This document shows, piece by piece, positions 43,735 through 54,262 of a stretch of 64,000 nucleotides of DNA (position 1 is its first letter; each line of letters opens with the position of its first letter). The DNA is from AWTP1-13 sp963832445 (GTDB taxonomy: Bacteria > Pseudomonadota > Alphaproteobacteria > Rhizobiales > Hyphomicrobiaceae). Under the pieces are notes generated by a model. The model was given only the letters and a program-made list of their open reading frames with translations, ran no database searches and was not told the origin of the DNA. The DNA lies in contig CAWHUM010000011.1 in NCBI GenBank assembly GCA_963832445.1, positions 124,001 to 188,000 of the forward strand, in the 5' to 3' direction. The position numbers were made by a program, and so were the translations under genes.

Positions 43735-44934
43735 ATGGGTCAGGACGTAGCGCCGCTGTTTCGCGCCCAGAGCGGCAGGGCGGGCGAGGACGAGAAGAAC
43801 GGACTGCCGCGGGTCGAGGTGGGCGGCAAGCCCGGGCTGCTGCCGTTCCAGCAGATCGCCGCGTTGCGCGACCGCAAGAAGATCGATGCCCCCGACGGTA
43901 TCGCGCCGGACCAGATCCAGCCGGCCAGCGTCGATCTCAGGCTCGGGCGCAAGGCCTATCGCGTGCGGTCGAGCTTCCTGCCGGGCAAGTCGCACACCGT
44001 GCTCGAGCAGCTGGAAGACTTGAAGCAGCACGAGTTCAGCCTCGATCAGGGTGCGGTGCTGGAGCACGGCTGCGTCTACGTGGTGAAGCTGCAGGAGACG
44101 CTCGACCTGCCGCCCAGCATCTCCGCCGCCGCCAACCCCAAGAGCTCGACGGGGCGCATCGATGTGTTCACGCGGGTCATCAGCGACCACAGCGAGGCGT
44201 TCGACTGGGTGGAGGCGAAGTACTCGGGCGAGCTGTTCGCCGAGATCTTCCCGCGCACCTTCAGCATCAAGGTGCGGACCGGCACCCGGCTGAACCAGCT
44301 ACGCTTCCTGCGCCGCTCCGGCAGCCAGGACCGCTACTGGCGCCCCGAACTCAGCGACGCCGAGCTGCGCAAGCTCGACAAGAAGACGCCGCTCGTCGAT
44401 GGTGAGGCGGGGCGGGCCGCGATCCGCAACGGGCTCAACGTCGGCGTCGACCTGAAGGGCGAGGGCAGCAAGGGCCTCGTCGGCTACCGCGCGCGCAAGT
44501 TTGCCGACGTGCTCGACGTGGAAAGGCGCGATCACGACAAACGCGACTTCTGGGAACCGATCCACGCCAGCAAGGACGGGCGGCTCATCCTGCATCCCAA
44601 CGAGTTCTACATCCTGGCCTCGCGCGAGCGGCTGCAGGTGCCGCCCGAGTACGCCGCCGAGATGATCCCCATCGATCCCATGATGGGCGAGTTCCGCGCT
44701 CACTATGCGGGATTCTTCGATCCGGGTTTCGGCTATGCCGAGGGCAGTGGCTCCGGGTCCAAGGCGGTGCTCGAGGTGCGCACCCTGGAGATACCGTTCG
44801 TGCTCGAGCACGGGCAGACGATCGCCCGCCTCGTTTACGAAGACCTGGCGGAGCGGCCGAGCAAGATCTACGGGTCCGGCATCGCCTCCCACTACCAGGG
44901 GCAGGGGCTGAAGCTTTCCAAGCACTTCAAGTAG
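43735..44934 (+). CDS. dcd: 2'-deoxycytidine 5'-triphosphate deaminase, two-domain form
   Basis: This makes dUTP from dCTP for thymidylate synthesis. At 399 residues it is the long form found in alphaproteobacteria, with two dUTPase-like halves in one chain. Half one has LLPFQQIAALRDRKKIDAPD, IQPASVDLRLGRKAYRVRS and ANPKSSTGRIDVFTRVI; half two has PNEFYILASRERLQVPPEY, ADMIPI-like AEMIPIDPMMGEFRAHYAGF, FFDPGFGYAEGSGSGSKAVL and a final EHGQTIARLVYEDL. The start at ATG 43735 follows GGGAGGGG. The gene is divergent from metZ. Confidence 0.92.
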   Translation: MGQDVAPLFRAQSGRAGEDEKNGLPRVEVGGKPGLLPFQQIAALRDRKKIDAPDGIAPDQIQPASVDLRLGRKAYRVRSSFLPGKSHTVLEQLEDLKQHEFSLDQGAVLEHGCVYVVKLQETLDLPPSISAAANPKSSTGRIDVFTRVISDHSEAFDWVEAKYSGELFAEIFPRTFSIKVRTGTRLNQLRFLRRSGSQDRYWRPELSDAELRKLDKKTPLVDGEAGRAAIRNGLNVGVDLKGEGSKGLVGYRARKFADVLDVERRDHDKRDFWEPIHASKDGRLILHPNEFYILASRERLQVPPEYAAEMIPIDPMMGEFRAHYAGFFDPGFGYAEGSGSGSKAVLEVRTLEIPFVLEHGQTIARLVYEDLAERPSKIYGSGIASHYQGQGLKLSKHFK

Positions 44935-45113
44935 TTGCCTGGAGCGCACCCGGGGATGTGTCGTGCGCTGCGCCGCCGCGGGTGCCACAATGGCGGCACG
45001 GTAATGAGATAGTCAGATTTGGCCGAGGATGAGCCGCGTCGGGCTGGCCGACCGGGGCGTTGTGTGTTTACCTCCTCGGGCCTGCTTGCGATCGGCAAAC
45101 GGAAAGTGACGGG

Positions 45114-45749
45114 ATGAAGCGCGGACTTTGGGTGGTAACCGGCCTGGCATTGTTTGTCGCGCTGGCCGGAGCGGTGCGCGCCGACGATGGGCTCAACTGC
45201 TTTGGCGAGGACATTGAGCGGCGCATCGAAGGCTGCACCGCGCTGATCGAGCGTCGGGACCCGGCGGTCGGCGACCTGAGCTCGGTTTATGCCATGCGCG
45301 CGCTTGCCTACTCGCTGAAGGGCCAGTACGCGGTGGCGATCAACGACTACGACGTGGCCATCAACATGCGCCCGGATTTCGCTGTGGCGCTCAACAACCG
45401 CGCCTGGGCCTACTTCCGCTGGGGCAAGGCGGCGACCGGCCTGCCGGACGTGGAGAAATCGCTGCAGCTGAGCCCCACCAGCGCGCACTCGCTCGACACC
45501 CGCGCGCACATCAAGCAGGTGCTGGGCGAGCCGAAGGCGGCACTGCGCGACTACACCAAGGCGATGTTCTTCGGCGGCTCGCAGATGATCAAGCTCTATC
45601 AGTGCGGGCTGACTGAAGCCGGCCACTACCGCGGCGAGATCGACGGCATCTGGACCCGGGAGCTGCAGAACGCCTTCGAGGCCTGCGTTCCCGACCGCAA
45701 CTGCGATCCGCTGCCCGCCGACGAGCAGTGCCGCGCTGCGACGTCGTAG
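45114..45749 (+). CDS. Exported TPR-repeat protein
   Basis: A 211-residue protein with a signal peptide (KRGLWVVTGLALFVALAGAV then RA-DD) and about three tetratricopeptide repeats from residue 55: YAMRALAYSLKGQYAVAIND, ALNNRAWAYFRWGKAATGLP and SLDTRAHIKQVLGEPKAALR. The last 60 residues (LYQCGLTEAGHYRGEIDGIW) resemble a peptidoglycan-binding-type helix motif, with Cys in CVPDRNCDPLPADEQC. ATG 45114 follows ACGGG. It likely acts in the periplasm as a protein-binding scaffold; the partner is unknown. Confidence 0.8.
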   Translation: MKRGLWVVTGLALFVALAGAVRADDGLNCFGEDIERRIEGCTALIERRDPAVGDLSSVYAMRALAYSLKGQYAVAINDYDVAINMRPDFAVALNNRAWAYFRWGKAATGLPDVEKSLQLSPTSAHSLDTRAHIKQVLGEPKAALRDYTKAMFFGGSQMIKLYQCGLTEAGHYRGEIDGIWTRELQNAFEACVPDRNCDPLPADEQCRAATS

Positions 45750-45889
45750 GCGGGCGGGATCGGAGCGCGTGAGCGCGCAGAGCCGGAGTTCCTGCCGGGT
45801 TCCTGAGAAAGTAGTGCGAGAAGGTCCGGATAGCCTCGCCTCGGCCGCTGGGCCGGGCTCGGCTTCCGGGAATGCAGGTTGGAAAACTG

Positions 45890-46508
45890 CTACCCCAGCC
45901 CGCCCTGGCGCTCGAGGAAGGCGGTGACGGTGGCGACGCCATCCCCGGTCTTGAGGTTGGTGAACACGAAAGGTCGCTCTGCGCGCATGCGCTTGGTGTC
46001 GCTCTCCATCACCGCCAGCGAGGCGCCGACGTGGGGCGCCAGATCGGTCTTGTTGATGACCAGCAAGTCCGAGCGGGTGATGCCAGGCCCGCCTTTCCTC
46101 GGGATCTTCTCGCCCTGCGCCACGTCGATCACGTAGATGGTGAGGTCGGCAAGCTCGGGGCTGAAGGTGGCGGCCAGGTTGTCGCCGCCCGAACTCGATC
46201 AGGATCAGGTCGAGCTTGGGGAACTTGGCGCTCATCTCGGCCACCGCGGCGAGGTTGATCGAGGCATCCTCGCGGATCGCCGTGTGCGGGCAGCCGCCGG
46301 TCTCCACGCCCATGATGCGCTCCACGGGCAGGGCGCCGGCGCGCGTCAGGATCAGCGCGTCCTCCTTGGTGTAGATGTCGTTGGTGATGGCGCAGATGTC
46401 GTAGCGGTCGCGCAAGGCCTTGCACAGCGCCTCCATCAGCGCGGTCTTGCCGGAGCCGACCGGGCCGCCGATGCCGACGCGCAGGGGGCCGTTGGGGGAT
46501 TTGCTCAT
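45890..46508 (-). CDS. ureG: Urease accessory GTPase UreG (frameshifted)
   Basis: UreG is the GTPase that delivers nickel with UreE, UreF and UreD. It opens with LRVGIGGPVGSGKTALMEAL (P-loop), then DICAITNDIYTKEDALILTR and MGVETGGCPHTAIREDASIN (metal-site Cys-Pro-His). After LDLILIE the frame breaks near 46,192. The rest, VIDVAQGEKIPRKGGPGITR and SDLLVINKTDLAPHVGASLA, is one frame over. One extra T in GAG-T-TCGGGC explains it; the span is 3n+1, giving about 205 residues. Last gene of the urt-ure cluster. Confidence 0.92.
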
Positions 46509-46559
46509 TCGCGTTCCTTCCTGTGGAGTCGCCCTCGCGGGGTCTGACCGCTACATCGT

Positions 46560-47307
46560 CTACGATCTGAACAGCCGCGTGTACTGCGTCTCGTGCCGCA
46601 TGGAGGCGATGTCGGCCATGATGGCCGCGCCGCCGATGTCCTCGAGGCTGGCGGCCAGCGCCGCGGCGACGAGGCGCGGGATCAGCGGCTCGAGCCGCGC
46701 GATGACGCGCAGCCCGTCGGTCTGGCCGAGCGGGATGAGGCGCACGCCGGCCGAGACGAGGTTGGCGGCGAATGCCTGCATGAAGGCCTGCGCCGTCGGG
46801 GATGAGCGGGAGTGCGTGCGCGGCGCATGCGGCACCAACGGCGATTGGATAGGCGATCTCCGTGGTGGTGGCGGCGAGCCGCTCGATGGCTGGATGTGGC
46901 CACACGGCCTGCACGGCACGCAGGAAGGCTGCGCCCTGCGCCAGCGTTTCGAGCCGGCGCTCGGCGGAGGGGGCGAAGGCTGCGGCCAACTCGGCGGCTT
47001 CGGCCAGCAGGCGTTCCTCGCCTGCCGCGACGGCGCGCCAGGCCTCGGCGAGGAAGATCGCGTCCGTGCGCCCGGCGCCGTGCACCAGCATGTCCTCGAT
47101 CCAGTGACCGAGCGTGGCGGCGTCCTTCACCTTGCCCTGCTCGATTACCCATTCCAGGCCGTGCGAGTAGGAGAAGCCGCCCACCGGAAACGCCGGCGAC
47201 AGCCACGTCATGAGGCGGGCGAGGGCGGGAGCCGCGTTGTCGCCGCCGCTGGTTTGGACCGCGCCTTCACCATGCGCTTCGTCATTCCCGCGTAGGCGGG
47301 AATCCAT
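46560..47307 (-). CDS. ureF: Urease accessory protein UreF (frameshifted)
   Basis: UreF works with UreD and UreG in urease activation. The N-terminal half reads LARLMTWLSPAFPVGGFSYS, HGLEWVIEQGKVKDAATLGH and MLVHGAGRTDAIFLAEAWR. Near 46,800 one extra C moves the frame and the C-terminal half continues AQAFMQAFAANLVSAGVRLI and SLEDIGGAAIMADIASMRHE. The span is 3n+1. The first in-frame ATG (47,307) lies within a REP palindrome, so translation may begin there or at a later site such as the ATG of MTWLSPAF. Flanked by ureE and ureG. Confidence 0.9.
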
Positions 47308-47366
47308 GCAACTGTCCAAATCCTCCCGGCCAGGTGACCTGGGTCCCCGCCTTCGCGGGGATGACG
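47280..47366. repeat. REP-like palindrome family B, inverted pair between ureE and ureF
   Basis: CGTCATTCCCGCGTAGGCGG (from 47,279) and the inverted GGTCCCCGCCTTCGCGGGGA (to about 47,366) flank about 35 bp. The left unit overlaps the best candidate start of ureF. Confidence 0.8.
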
Positions 47367-47393
47367 TTGTGATCTTGTTCACCGGCATCGCGA

Positions 47394-47883
47394 TCAATGC
47401 TCGTGGTGGTGATGGCCATGAGAGTGCCCATGGCTGTGGCCCTGCACCGCGCCGTGGCCGTAGGCGCCGCCTTCCGGATTGAACGGCCGCTCCACGATCG
47501 CGCACCTCGGCGCCTAGCCCGCGCACCATGTCGGCGATGACGTGGTCGGCGCGGATATGGATCGTACGCTCGCCGATCTCGGTGGCGAGATGCCGGTTGC
47601 CGAGGTGCCAGGCGACGCGGGCCAGCGCGCGCTCGTCCGCGCAGGTGATCTCCATCAGCTGCTCGGGTGCGGCCTCCACCGCGACGATGCGGCCGTCCTC
47701 CAGTCGCAGGCCGTCGCCGGCCCGCAGCACCGGCGCCTTGTCGAGGTCGAGCAGGAATGCGAGGCCGCCCGCGCCGGTCAGCGCAATGCGCCGCCGCGTG
47801 CGCTTGTCGTAGTCGAGCCGCACGGTGTCGACGCCCTTGCCGTCCCAGATGCCCGCCGGCACGATCCTGGTCGCTCTCAGCAT
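47394..47883 (-). CDS. ureE: Urease nickel chaperone UreE (frameshifted)
   Basis: UreE binds nickel and passes it to the UreG complex. The N-terminal domain reads RLDYDKRTRRRIALTGAGGL and LRLEDGRIVAVEAAPEQLME, followed by VAWHLGNRHLATEIGERTIH and ADHVIADMVRGLGAEV. Near 47,500 the frame shifts by one base; the corrected tail is FNPEGGAYGHGAVQGHSHGH, a further SHGHHHEH and then stop, a His-rich nickel-binding end. The span is 3n+1, giving about 162 residues. It lies downstream of ureC, separated by family A palindromes. Confidence 0.88.
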
Positions 47884-47897
47884 TCACGCTCCGTGTT

Positions 47898-48012
47898 CCC
47901 TCTCACCATCCTTCATCGGGAGAGGGCTAGGGTGAGGGGCGGAAGCATACTCCAGCCCTGCGCCAGTGGCTGCCCCTCACCCCGACCTCTCCCCGCAGGC
48001 GGGGAGAGGGGG
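47898..48012. repeat. Intergenic palindrome family A, inverted pair between ureC and ureE
   Basis: Two oppositely facing copies (47,898-47,940 and 47,972-48,012) of the same element found between recR and ybaB. The second copy ends exactly at the ureC stop codon. Confidence 0.8.
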
Positions 48013-49726
<1,714 letters not shown>

Positions 49727-49740
49727 GGTGGCTGCGCTTC

Positions 49741-50176
49741 CTAGCGGTCGTCAACGTGGCGGATTTCCGGCGGTGACGGCCGGCTCTCTCGTCGATCTTG
49801 AGGATGTGCGAGCATCGATCGCTTCACATGGTCAATTCGTGCATCAGACGAGTCCGCGAAGTTGGGCGCGATTCTCGAACGCGGCGGCTGCACGCAGCTC
49901 TGCGCGTCATCGCGCGACGGTGATGTTCTCGGGCCAAGAAGCAGGCGACCCATGTACCTCGCTTGACATCTGCACTGCGCGAGCTTGGCAGCTTCTGCTC
50001 GATGAATCCATGCGCGTTCAGCAACGACGCTAGACGATTAATGAAGCATGTGCCCGTCGGCTCCGATCGATTTGTGATAACGCGCTGCATCTCCGCATCG
50101 CTCGAAGCCGACATCGAACCGTTCATCGGCTGGACTTCAGCCAGCGGAGCAGGATGTTGGTGTCGAGGCCAATCAC
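49741..50176 (-). pseudogene. Remnant of a VapC-type PIN-domain toxin
   Basis: From GTG 50,176 the frame reads VIGLDTNILLRWLKSSR and stops. This is the classic PIN N-terminus with the first acidic metal ligand. Further down, in the frame that ends at 49,741, SRIAPNFADSSDARIDH resembles the second acidic motif (DFADALIA-type) with the first Asp lost. The middle is not readable in any one frame. It is therefore a decayed toxin gene. It follows a matching antitoxin remnant and sits between ureB and ureC, within about 15 bp of the ureC start. Confidence 0.65.
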
Positions 50177-50467
50177 CGGCTGCGCTTATTGACGCCGCAC
50201 GACGGGCGCGTGATCTCGCCTCGTCGATCCAGCCACGAATCTCCTTGTCGCTGGGCGTCCAGCGCCTTCCGCTCGCAAAATGCCTCTCAGGTCGGCGAGG
50301 GTGCCGCTGCGGACTCTCAGCGCGTAGCTTAACTCTGCGGGCAAGAACACGCCGATCGTACGGCCAAGCGCAACGGTCGCGAAGCTCGATGGGCAGCGTC
50401 ACCAGCCTTCAGATGTCACCTTGGCTTCCAGTACGGTCACGGCGGCCTCGCTAATGAACGCAAACAT
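50177..50467 (-). pseudogene. Remnant of an AbrB/VapB-type antitoxin
   Basis: With AAGGAGGACGCAA in front, ATG 50,467 opens MFAFISEAAVTVLEAKVTSE then G-W-stop. One frame over, VTLPIELRDRCALGRTIGVF continues the SpoVT/AbrB swapped-hairpin pattern (K-V-T-S-x-G-x-V-T-L-P). A later piece, TPSDKEIRGWIDEARSRARR, is the usual acidic/basic C-terminus of such antitoxins. At least two frame changes are needed, so the gene is not functional as written. It overlaps the toxin remnant as in a vapBC operon. Confidence 0.65.
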
Positions 50468-50503
50468 TTGCGTCCTCCTTACTTTAGTCACCCCGTAAGG
50501 AAT

Positions 50504-50809
50504 TCACAACTTCCCCATCACCTCCTGGCGGAAGCCGTAGACCTCGCGCTTGCCGGCGAACGGCACCAGCTGCACGTCGCGCGTCTGGCCGGGCTCGAAG
50601 CGCACGGCGGTGCCGGCGGCGATGTCGAGGCGGTGGCCGCGCGCCTTGGCGCGGTCGAATTTCAGCGCCGGGTTGGTCTCGGCGAAGTGATAGTGCGAGC
50701 CGACCTGGATCGGCCGGTCGCCGGTGTTGGCGACGGTGAGCGTGATCGCCGGACGGCCGGCGTTCAGCTCGAGGTCGCCGGGCGCGGTGATGACTTCGCC
50801 GGGGATCAT
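50504..50809 (-). CDS. ureB: Urease beta subunit
   Basis: A 101-residue structural subunit. MIPGEVITAPGDLELNAGRP, ITLTVANTGDRPIQVGSHYH and FAETNPALKFDRAKARGHRL followed by GTAVRFEPGQTRDVQLVPFA are nearly invariant in UreB. The frame is intact. Its start overlaps the stop of ureJ (ATGA), so the genes are coupled. In this cluster ureA and ureB are separate, as is usual in proteobacteria. The distance of about 780 bp from ureB to ureC is atypical and is filled by the vapBC remnant. Confidence 0.96.
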   Translation of the reverse strand: MIPGEVITAPGDLELNAGRPAITLTVANTGDRPIQVGSHYHFAETNPALKFDRAKARGHRLDIAAGTAVRFEPGQTRDVQLVPFAGKREVYGFRQEVMGKL

Positions 50810-51386
50810 GGCGTCGCCTCCTCAGATGAGGCCAGCGCGACGCCGGCCGCCGCCACCAGCGCGCCCGCGCCGCGCACGATCAGCCTGCCGCGGTCGCTGG
50901 CCGCCACGAAGGCGATGCCGAGACCCAGCGCATGCAGCGCCGCTGTCGCCAGCGCGAAGCCCAGCGAAATAGGAGACGGCCGCACCGTCGGCCGGAAGCT
51001 CGGTGCCGTGCGCATGGCCGTGCAGCAGCGCGAACAGGGCGACGAGCGCCGCACCGGCGGCGACCGGCAGGCGGAAGGCGCCGAGCACCAGGAGGCCGAG
51101 CACCACCACCGAGGCGAGAATGCCGGATTCCACCAGCGGCAGCGTCACGCCGGCCATGCCGAGCGCTCCGCCGAGCAGCATGACGCCGACGAACGCCGCC
51201 GGCCATGCCCACAGCGCGCGGCCGCCGTTGAGGCCGGCCCACAGGCCGACCGCCACCATGGCCAGCATGTGGTCGAGGCCGGTGAAGGGATGCGCGAAGC
51301 CCGAGGAGAACGAGTAGCGCGTGCTCGACGCCGGTGTGGGCGAGGGCCGTGTTGGCGCCGCAGCCGACAGCGAGCGCAATCGTCAT
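50806..51386 (-). CDS. ureJ: HupE/UreJ family nickel permease-like membrane protein (frameshifted)
   Basis: HupE/UreJ proteins are small inner-membrane proteins thought to move nickel. The frame MTIALAVGCGANTALAHTGV (signal and first His) shifts near 51,315 to FSSGFAHPFTGLDHMLAMVA and VGLWAGLNGGRALWAWPAAF, then LLHGHAHGTELPADGAAVSY. Near 50,965 it shifts again to LGFALATAALHALGLGIAFV and ends at the ureB start. The span is 3n+2, consistent with two extra bases; corrected length is about 192 residues with six helices. The H-P-x5-D-H-M-L motif is family-defining. The likely start ATG lies inside a REP element. Confidence 0.88.
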
Positions 51387-51467
51387 GCCCGCGGAGGCGG
51401 GCACCCAATACACTTTGCCGAGTCGGTGTGGAGAGTTGCATGGGTCCCCGCCTGCGCGGGGATGACG
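51381..51467. repeat. REP-like palindrome family B, inverted pair between ureA and ureJ
   Basis: CGTCATGCCCGCGGAGGCGG (from 51,381) and the inverted GGTCCCCGCCTGCGCGGGGA (to about 51,467). The ATG within GTCAT is the best start codon of ureJ, as also seen for ureF. Confidence 0.8.
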
Positions 51468-51504
51468 CGAGCTTGCTTCGGTCGTGTCCATAACTGTCGG
51501 CTCC

Positions 51505-51807
51505 CTATCGGATCGGCTTGTGCACGGTGACGAGCTTCACGCCGTCGGGGAAGGTGGCTTCCACCTGCACGTCGTGGATCATTTCGGCGATGCCGTCCAT
51601 CACCTGGTCGCGGGTGACGACCTGGGCGCCGGCCTCCATCAGGTCGGCCACGCTGCGGCCGTCGCGGGCGCCTTCCACCACGAAGTCGGAGATGAGGGCG
51701 ACCGCCTCGGGATGGTTGAGCTTGACGCCACGCTCCAGCCGGCGGCGCGCCACGATCGCCGCCATCGAGATCAGCAGCTTGTCCTTCTCGCGCGCGGTGA
51801 GGTTCAT
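51505..51807 (-). CDS. ureA: Urease gamma subunit
   Basis: A 100-residue structural subunit with intact frame. MNLTAREKDKLLISMAAIVA, KLNHPEAVALISDFVVEGAR, DGRSVADLMEAGAQVVTRDQ and EMIHDVQVEATFPDGVKLVT are the UreA pattern from end to end. ATG 51807 fits; the frame is open further upstream, antisense-like, into ureD. It follows ureD and precedes ureJ. Confidence 0.96.
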   Translation of the reverse strand: MNLTAREKDKLLISMAAIVARRRLERGVKLNHPEAVALISDFVVEGARDGRSVADLMEAGAQVVTRDQVMDGIAEMIHDVQVEATFPDGVKLVTVHKPIR

Positions 51808-51845
51808 GTGCGTGCTCCGGCTCGCATTCATCGTTAGGTGTCTCC

Positions 51846-52670
51846 TCAGCACTGCCACACGCGCGGCAGCGGCCCGCCGGCGAGCAGCGCGATCACCGGC
51901 TCCAGATCCTTCTGCAGCGTGCGGCCGTCGCGGGCGGCGGCGCGCACGACGAGCAGGCCGTTCCAGGTGCTGGCCCCCGCTGCGCCGGCCGCATCTTGCA
52001 GAAGCGCACGCACCGCGTCGAGACGGGACGCAGCATCCGGCGCGGCATAGAGCAGAAGCGCGGTGGCGCGGGCGCCATCGAGGGTGGCGCCGCGGTCGAG
52101 GATGCCCGCGACTGGCCCATCGACGAGCAGGCGTGTCGGCGAAGACGAGCTTGCCGTCGCGGCGGACGCGCCAGGCGTCGCGGCAGAACCGCGGTGCACG
52201 TCCTCGCCCATGGCGGCGCGGCCGAAGATCAGGAACTCGACGGCGAGCAAGCGTGGCGCTGCCGGACATGGTCGACGTCGGTGCGCCGGTCGAGGCGCGC
52301 GCGGTCGAAGAGGATGGTCGGCTGCGGCAGCCAGAGCAGGCGAGCGCCGTCATCGAGGCCGAGGCTGACGCGGATCTCGGTGTCGCCCTCGAGCGAACGG
52401 TAGATCTTCTCGGCGGCGGCCGAGGTGACGGTGGCACTGCAGCCCGCAGCAAGCGTCACCTCGACGTCCATGCGGTCGCCGCCGGTGAGCCCGCCCGCGG
52501 TGTTGAGGAGGACGGCCTCGGGCGGCGCGCCGGCCGCGGGCTTGGGGAAGCGCACGCGCGCGGCGCCCGACTGGTAGCAGGGCATCGACGCGCGTTGCCT
52601 CGCGGCTTCCCGCGAAGCCGAGGCGCACCGAGCCCTCCGTACGCGGCAACCACGATCGGGCCTGAAGCAC
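51846..52670 (-). CDS. ureD: Urease accessory protein UreD (multiple frameshifts)
   Basis: UreD is the scaffold that binds apo-urease for nickel loading. Readable parts are LPRTEGSVRLGFAGSREAT, then (one frame over from about 52,600) MPCYQSGAARVRFPKPAAGA, LLNTAGGLTGGDRMDVEVTL and LLWLPQPTILFDRARLDRRT. Next comes (after about 52,260) LAVEFLIFGRAAMGEDVHRG, and finally (after about 52,140) RLLVDGPVAGILDRGATLDG, ending LPRVWQC. About five single-base changes are needed. The start is uncertain: GTG 52,670 or TTG 52,706 within a repeat. This is the most heavily broken urease gene. Confidence 0.85.
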
Positions 52671-52689
52671 GCGAGCAACTCCCCAGACT

Positions 52690-52784
52690 GTTGTAGGTTG
52701 GGTCAAGCGAAGCGCAGACCCAACACACCCCCTGTGGCATTGATCCGATGTTGGGTCATCGCTCCCCTCGACCCAACCTACACC
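52690..52784. repeat. TTGGGTC...GACCCAA palindrome pair
   Basis: TGTAGGTTGGGTCAAGCGAA, with GCGCAGACCCAACA, and the inverted TGTTGGGTCATCGC...GACCCAACCTACA lie between ureD and urtE. Two stem-loops face each other. This type of palindrome is common between genes in proteobacteria. Confidence 0.7.
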
Positions 52785-53473
52785 GTAAGGTAACGCCGAA
52801 CTTGGGCTTCCACCATCTCGGCGCCTTTGCCGGCCAGCACCACCTCGCCGCGCTCCATCACCGCGTAGGTGTCGGCCAGCTCGCGGGCGAAGTCGAAATA
52901 CTGCTCGACCAGCAGGATCGCCATCTTGCCCTTCTCGCGCAGGTAGGTGATGGCCCGCCCGATGTCCTTGATGATGGAGGGCTGGATGCCTTCGGTGGGC
53001 TCGTCCAGCACCAGCAGGCTCGGCTGGGTGACAAGGGCGCGGGCGATGGCGAGCTGCTGCTGCTGGCCGCCCGAGAGGTCGCCGCCGCGCCGCCCCAGCA
53101 TGGTCTTCAGGATCGGGAACAGATCGAACAGCTCGTCCGAGATGGAGTGCTCGCTGGCGGGCAGGCGGGCGTAGCCGGTCTCGAGGTTCTCGCGCACGGT
53201 GAGCAGCGGGAAGATCTCGCGGCCCTGCGGCACGTAGGCGATGCCGCGGCGGGCGCGCTCGTAGGCCTTGAGGCGGGTGATGTCCTGGCCGTCGAAAGTG
53301 ATGCGACCGCCGCTCACCGGCTGATGGCCGACGATGGCGCGCAGCAGCGAGCTCTTGCCGACCCCGTTGCGCCCGAGCACGCAGGTGATCTTGCCGGGCT
53401 CGGCCGCCACCGAGACGTGGCGCAGCGCCTGGGCGGCGCCGTAGTGGAGGTCGATGTTCTCAACCGTCAGCAT
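52778..53473 (-). CDS. urtE: Urea ABC transporter ATP-binding protein UrtE
   Basis: A LivF-like ATPase, 231 residues, intact. Walker A is VLGRNGVGKSSLLRAIVGHQ, the Q-loop region is IAYVPQGREIFPLLTVRENL, the ABC signature is GGDLSGGQQQQLAIARAL, and Walker B is LLVLDEPTEGIQPSIIKDIG with the switch His replaced by LLVEQY. The H-Y-G-A-A-Q start (ENIDLHYGAAQALRHVS) is typical of UrtE. It follows urtD by 5 bp. UrtD and UrtE power high-affinity urea uptake. Confidence 0.93.
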   Translation of the reverse strand: MLTVENIDLHYGAAQALRHVSVAAEPGKITCVLGRNGVGKSSLLRAIVGHQPVSGGRITFDGQDITRLKAYERARRGIAYVPQGREIFPLLTVRENLETGYARLPASEHSISDELFDLFPILKTMLGRRGGDLSGGQQQQLAIARALVTQPSLLVLDEPTEGIQPSIIKDIGRAITYLREKGKMAILLVEQYFDFARELADTYAVMERGEVVLAGKGAEMVEAQVRRYLTV

Positions 53474-53478
53474 GACCG

Positions 53479-54256
53479 CTACCGCCCCAAATAAACCTCG
53501 ACTACGCGATCGTTGGCGCTCACCTCGTCGATGGTGCCCTCGGCCAGCACCGAGCCCTCGTGCAGCACCGTCACCTTGACGCCAAGCCGGCGCACGAACT
53601 CCATGTCGTGCTCGACCACGATGACGGTGTGGTCCTTGGCGATGTCGCGCAATAGCTCGGCCGTGGTCATGGTCTCCGAATCGGTCATGCCGGCCACCGG
53701 CTCGTCCACCAGCAGCAGCTTGGGGTCCTGCGCGATCAGCATGCCGATCTCGAGCCACTGCTTCTGGCCGTGCGAGAGGGCGCCGGCCAGCCGCAGGCGA
53801 TGCGCGGTGAGCCCGATGGTCTTGAGGATCTAGCCGATGCGGTCGGAATCGCCGTTGGGCTTCCAGAACAGGTTCCTGCGAACCGTGCGGTCGCCCTTCA
53901 GCGCGAGGAGGACGTTGTCCTCGACCGTGTGGTTCTCGAACACGGTGCGGCTTCTGGAACTTGCGTCCGATGCCGAGCTGGGCGATGGCGGCCTCGTCGC
54001 TGGCGGTGAGATCGATGCTGCCGTTGTTGAACAGCACCTCGCCCGAGTCGGGCCGGGTCTTGCCGGTGATGACGTCCATCATGGTGGTCTTGCCCGCGCC
54101 GTTCGGGCCGATGATGGCGCGCATCTCGCCGTGGGCGATGTCGAGGGAGAGGTTGTTGAGCGCGCGAAAGCCGTCGAAGCTGACGCTTACGCCGTTGAGG
54201 TAGAGCAGGCTGTGGGTGATCTCGCGCGGCTTTTCGACTGCAGCGGTAGTAGCCAT
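53479..54256 (-). CDS. urtD: Urea ABC transporter ATP-binding protein UrtD (frameshift plus in-frame stop)
   Basis: A LivG-like ATPase. The N-terminal part reads LNGVSVSFDGFRALNNLSLD and AIIGPNGAGKTTMMDVITGK (Walker A), then GRKFQKP. Near 53,945 one extra C moves the frame; FENHTVEDNVLLALKGDRTV continues. At 53,830-53,832 there is a TAG where homologues have a Glu or similar (DRIG-stop-ILKTIGL). Beyond it come LSHGQKQWLEIGMLIAQDPK (signature region) and LLLVDEPVAGMTDSETMTTA (Walker B). The span is 3n+1, giving 258 codons. The nonsense codon is a substitution, so it is not explained by an insertion error alone. Confidence 0.88.
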
Positions 54257-54262
54257 GGCCCG

